NCBI GenBank assembly: GCA_943788645.1 | Contig: CALSRC010000005.1 | Span: 62,001-126,000, forward strand | DNA: 64,000 nt | Source: UA16 sp002292325 | GTDB lineage: Bacteria; Bacteroidota; Bacteroidia; Flavobacteriales_D; Sanyastnellaceae | Direction of reading: 5' to 3' | Part shown: piece by piece, positions 61,601 through 64,000 of the stretch | How positions within the stretch are numbered: the first letter of the stretch is position 1 | How the letters are laid out: each line of letters starts with the position of its first letter | Notes under the pieces: generated by a model | The model's input: only the letters and a program-made list of their open reading frames with translations | Database searches by the model: none | What the model was told of the DNA's origin: nothing | Program-made: the position numbers and the translations under genes

Positions 61601-61682
61601 TCTTTCGCATAATGATTGCGAAAGTTAAAGCCATCCCCATTCCGCCGACACCAAAACCCATCCAATGCATCCCCAATTTCAT
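61587..61682 (-). CDS. Candidate small membrane protein (31 aa)
   Basis: An ATG at 61682 opens 31 codons (MKLGMHWMGFGVGGMGMALT then FAIIMRKN) with one hydrophobic helix followed by a basic end, a classic bitopic microprotein. Its stop overlaps the WYL regulator start by 14 bases, and it starts 29 bases after the DUF1801 stop, so it would sit in one operon with both. Met and Gly content is high. No Shine-Dalgarno site is visible. Not proven; a slightly longer GTG-started version is possible. Confidence 0.4.
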   Translation of the reverse strand: MKLGMHWMGFGVGGMGMALTFAIIMRKNGVS

Positions 61683-61711
61683 CCGTGTTTTCCACACGAG
61701 TTCCCACTCTC

Positions 61712-62167
61712 CTATCGTTTCAACTTTGATTCATACGTCGCAATCCATTGCGCAACGGTGACCCGTGATACCAATTCGCCCAACAATTCAAAGGGAATTT
61801 CTTCCCATTTTTTAAATCGAATGCAACTCTTTCCCATGTCCAACTTCCGCAAGTCGAGTGCGCTATATGCTTCCTTGAACCACCTCATCAATTCCGGATC
61901 GGCATACACCCCCATGTGGTAAAATCCAATGAATTGCTTCTGATTGGCAATGCTTACAAATGGCAAAGGAAGCTCTGGTGAACAGTGATATCCCGCTGGA
62001 TAAATGGAATGAGGAACCACATAACCAATCATCCCGTAGGACATCGTCTCCTCGAAACCTTCGGGTAAATTGGTTTGAATCATATCACGAAGCCGATTAA
62101 AACTTGGCTTTCGTTCGTCAGGAACGAGCGCAACATATTCTTCTGGCGTAGAGGCAACAATTTTCAT
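61712..62167 (-). CDS. DUF1801 domain-containing protein
   Basis: A 151-residue soluble protein of the DUF1801/YdhG-like family. The domain pattern is EYVALVPDERKPSFNRLRDMIQTNLPEGFEETMSYGMIGYVVPHSIYP, then FVSIANQKQFIGFYHMG and MGKSCIRFKKWEEIPFELLGELVSRV. Functions proposed for relatives are uncertain (iron chaperone-like or DNA-related). It is read first in a minus-strand group with the possible microprotein and the WYL regulator. A TAATTTCG box lies about 24 bases upstream. Confidence 0.88.
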   Translation of the reverse strand: MKIVASTPEEYVALVPDERKPSFNRLRDMIQTNLPEGFEETMSYGMIGYVVPHSIYPAGYHCSPELPLPFVSIANQKQFIGFYHMGVYADPELMRWFKEAYSALDLRKLDMGKSCIRFKKWEEIPFELLGELVSRVTVAQWIATYESKLKR

Positions 62168-62201
62168 AACAGACTTGCTTCATTTTCCACGAAATTAGGG
62201 C

Positions 62202-62999
62202 ATGTTTAAAAATCAAGTTGTGGTATGGTTCATGAGCGTTGGCTTTCTCCTCGGTGCATGTAAGTCGCCGAGTCAGCGCATTCAAGAAAATCAAGCCGAC
62301 GACTCCATTGTGAGGGACAGCTTGGAAACAACACCTCCGCCTTGCGCTGGAATTGATTGGTCAGAATTAAAAGGGAACATCAACCCCAGCTCTCATCCGG
62401 ATTTTGATGCTGTGCCCATTGCATTGACTCGAAAACCGAAAATTTATCTGCGCAAAGAAGCACTCGACGCGCTAACCTCCATGGCAGCAGCAGCAAAAGA
62501 AGCAGGCTTTGATATTGAAGTAATCAGTGCCACCCGCAGTTGGGAGCATCAGAAGAACATCTGGAACCGCAAATGGTCCAGCCCCAAATACATGGGCTTC
62601 GCTCCACTCGAGCGGGCGACGAAAATCTTGGAATACAGTTCGATGCCGGGTTCTTCTCGACATCATTGGGGGACCGACGTCGACCTGAATGCCCTTGAGA
62701 ACACTTATTTTGAATCTGGGAGGGGGTTGGCACTGTATGAATGGCTCACAGCTCATGCTGATGCATTCGGGTTTACACAAGTGTATGGAGACCAATCCAA
62801 TGGGAGGACAGGCTACCAAGAAGAGAAATGGCATTGGTCCTATTGGCCCTTATCATCGGATTATTTGCGCTGCTACGTTAGTCAACCAAACGACGCTTTA
62901 TTTTCAGGGTTTCAAGGGGCTGAGCTGAGCGATACACTGGGCATCATCGACCGCTATGTTTTGGGCATTGATCGTCCGAAGGAGGGAACAAATCGTTAA
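62202..62999 (+). CDS. VanY-like D-alanyl-D-alanine carboxypeptidase lipoprotein (M15 family)
   Basis: A 265-residue lipoprotein with lipobox LGAC-K. The M15B signature is clear: SATRSWEHQKNIWNRKW, then the zinc-site SRHHWGTDVDLNALE (SxHxxGxAxD type) and EKWHWSYWP with the last His. It should trim peptidoglycan stem peptides in the periplasm. Its mature N-terminus has a flexible polar segment. The 3' end overlaps the convergent DUF3825 gene by 4 bases. Confidence 0.9.
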   Translation: MFKNQVVVWFMSVGFLLGACKSPSQRIQENQADDSIVRDSLETTPPPCAGIDWSELKGNINPSSHPDFDAVPIALTRKPKIYLRKEALDALTSMAAAAKEAGFDIEVISATRSWEHQKNIWNRKWSSPKYMGFAPLERATKILEYSSMPGSSRHHWGTDVDLNALENTYFESGRGLALYEWLTAHADAFGFTQVYGDQSNGRTGYQEEKWHWSYWPLSSDYLRCYVSQPNDALFSGFQGAELSDTLGIIDRYVLGIDRPKEGTNR

Positions 63000-63892
63000 T
63001 CGCGAGAAGAGAATCGCTGCTGCTTCATCTGGATCGCCTCCAACAGCCAGCTCGCTTCTGGACGAGCAATGAGACGTGCATTGTTGTAAGCCATTTCCAA
63101 GGTCAAAAGATTCAGTCCAACATAGTAGTCTTTTTCTCCATCCCAAATAACAGCTAAAGCAACGTTCACCATGCTATGATGCACTTTCAAAGGAAGCATC
63201 AAGGCTACAGATTTATCCTTGGCATGCCAAGAAGGAACGGCCAACTTGTAGTCCATGTTCAGTTTGTCCATGGCGCGATCCAGTGCTTCATCAAACCAGC
63301 CGGCCATAACCTTCAATCCCTCATCATCTGCCAATCGTTGCGCTGCCTCTTCGAGGCAATCGATGTAGGCTTCCTTCCCCACATCTCGGAGGTCCGGTAA
63401 TAAAATCCGATCTTCCGAAGCGTCGTGAATCAAATCTCGTGGAATGCGGCTAATGTTGTCCAAAATCAGTTTTGGCCAGTCGCACTCTGGCTGGCCGGAT
63501 TGGATGGAATAGAAAGCTTGTTCTGGTCGCTGAATGAATCTTGGTCTAACCGGAAGCTCCTCGTGTTCCGCTAAAACGTCACCTAAACCAATCGCGTCAC
63601 GCGTACTGAATCCCCGAAAGAACCAATCTTGCGCATCATCACGTTCGTTGGGTACAAAAACTGCATAGATGTCCTGGTCACTGCGGGTTAACAATCCCGT
63701 ATGGAAAATAGCTGACCGCCCCTCGGGATGCACCGTGAGTAAACCATCATCCATGACTTTCTCGAACATGTGATTGAAATAGCTTCTCAGCATGCGGCCT
63801 CCACGTCCCCAGTGTTCATTCACGGCAAGGTTTTTCAGCCGATCCAATGGTTCCGGATAATTCGGAACGAAAGCAAAATCAAATAATCTCAT
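62996..63892 (-). CDS. DUF3825 domain-containing protein
   Basis: A 298-residue soluble protein of the DUF3825 family. Recognisable blocks are LFDFAFVPNYPEPLDRLKNLAVNEHW at the start, IFHTGLLTRSDQDIYAVFVPNE, and at the end LMLPLKVHHSMVNVALAVIWDGEKDYYVGLNLLTLEMAYNNARLIARPEASWL, which matches the conserved 'tlDMAYnNARLi.rPds.WL'. The family occurs near stress and RNA-related proteins. Its function is unknown. The region right of it (63893-64000) holds no gene that I can support. Confidence 0.82.
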   Translation of the reverse strand: MRLFDFAFVPNYPEPLDRLKNLAVNEHWGRGGRMLRSYFNHMFEKVMDDGLLTVHPEGRSAIFHTGLLTRSDQDIYAVFVPNERDDAQDWFFRGFSTRDAIGLGDVLAEHEELPVRPRFIQRPEQAFYSIQSGQPECDWPKLILDNISRIPRDLIHDASEDRILLPDLRDVGKEAYIDCLEEAAQRLADDEGLKVMAGWFDEALDRAMDKLNMDYKLAVPSWHAKDKSVALMLPLKVHHSMVNVALAVIWDGEKDYYVGLNLLTLEMAYNNARLIARPEASWLLEAIQMKQQRFSSRD

Positions 63893-64000
63893 TCTCTGTA
63901 TCTAAATGTCGCACCAACCGCAGTGGTATGTATTGGTCAGGTGAAGCGATGAACAACTGAATTAAAAATTCTTTATGGAGCTAATTTAATTTTTGGAGGA

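Noticed and set aside
1..64000. CRISPR arrays, insertion sequences, prophage or defence islands
   Set aside because: No regularly spaced repeats, transposases, integrases or phage structural genes were found. The gene content is housekeeping and envelope functions.
63893..64000. Short ORF at the right edge (ATG at 63906, 12 codons)
   Set aside because: Too short and without context. The region up to the window end shows no supportable gene.

Overview
The window is a gene-dense stretch of a Bacteroidota chromosome, most likely a member or relative of the Flavobacteriales. The evidence is two secreted proteins with gliding-motility-associated (type B, T9SS) C-terminal domains, a short primary sigma factor without region 1.1, a split transketolase, a TamL-type outer-membrane lipoprotein, GWxTD, DUF5777 and DUF6913 proteins, many LxxC lipoproteins, and TAnnTTTG-type -7 promoter boxes in place of clear Shine-Dalgarno sites. 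I see no rRNA, CRISPR array, phage, transposase or integrase. It reads as core chromosome.

Layout. 1-4.2 kb: a frameshifted DUF5723-like barrel protein, MsrA, a lipoprotein, and a coupled pair made of a DUF6913 protein and a DapA-fold protein that has lost its Schiff-base lysine. 4.2-7.5 kb: a minus-strand operon in which a von Willebrand A protein sits between the two transketolase halves. 7.6-16.8 kb: ychF, a lipoprotein, a rhomboid protease, divIC-clpC, gyrA and a TPR protein. 16.9-17.1 kb: tRNA-Ser(UGA) with its own terminator. 17.2-26.1 kb: a FemAB-like acyltransferase, a T9SS PKD protein, the GWxTD-GT2-comEC run, a small antisense protein and HMG-CoA lyase. 26.1-31.8 kb: a methyltransferase-ZIP-microprotein operon, a SiaB/SiaC partner-switch pair and a TerB-like/ABCG fusion. 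31.8-41.5 kb: a beta-helix lipoprotein, an AlkA-like glycosylase, the accD-rpsO-pnp-rpoD housekeeping block, and TamL divergent from a SpoU methyltransferase with overlapping start codons. 41.5-50.7 kb: an acyltransferase and a DEAD-box helicase sharing a palindromic promoter, a doubly frameshifted zinc-ribbon gene, purine nucleoside phosphorylase, the fatty-acid or ketone enzymes 3-hydroxyacyl-CoA dehydrogenase and thiolase with a frameshifted NlpC/P60 gene, small ORFs with terminators, a pseudouridine synthase with an altered catalytic residue, and YebC. 50.8-64 kb: a cytochrome c/YceI/DUF5777 cluster, an NAD(P)H oxidoreductase, a large T9SS protein with CxxC Ig-like repeats, glutathione peroxidase, an M14 peptidase, a WYL regulator with a possible microprotein, a DUF1801 protein, a VanY-like peptidase and a DUF3825 protein.

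Three themes recur. First, several genes have a TAnnTTTG/TTCG box ending exactly four bases before the ATG, which predicts leaderless mRNAs. Second, seven convergent gene pairs overlap at their 3' ends. Third, three genes carry frameshifts (four events in total), which may be real decay or assembly indels. I do not see an obvious new multi-gene defence or biosynthetic system. The best leads are the lysine-less DapA homologue, the vWA/transketolase operon, the small proteins with their own terminators, and the leaderless promoter pattern.
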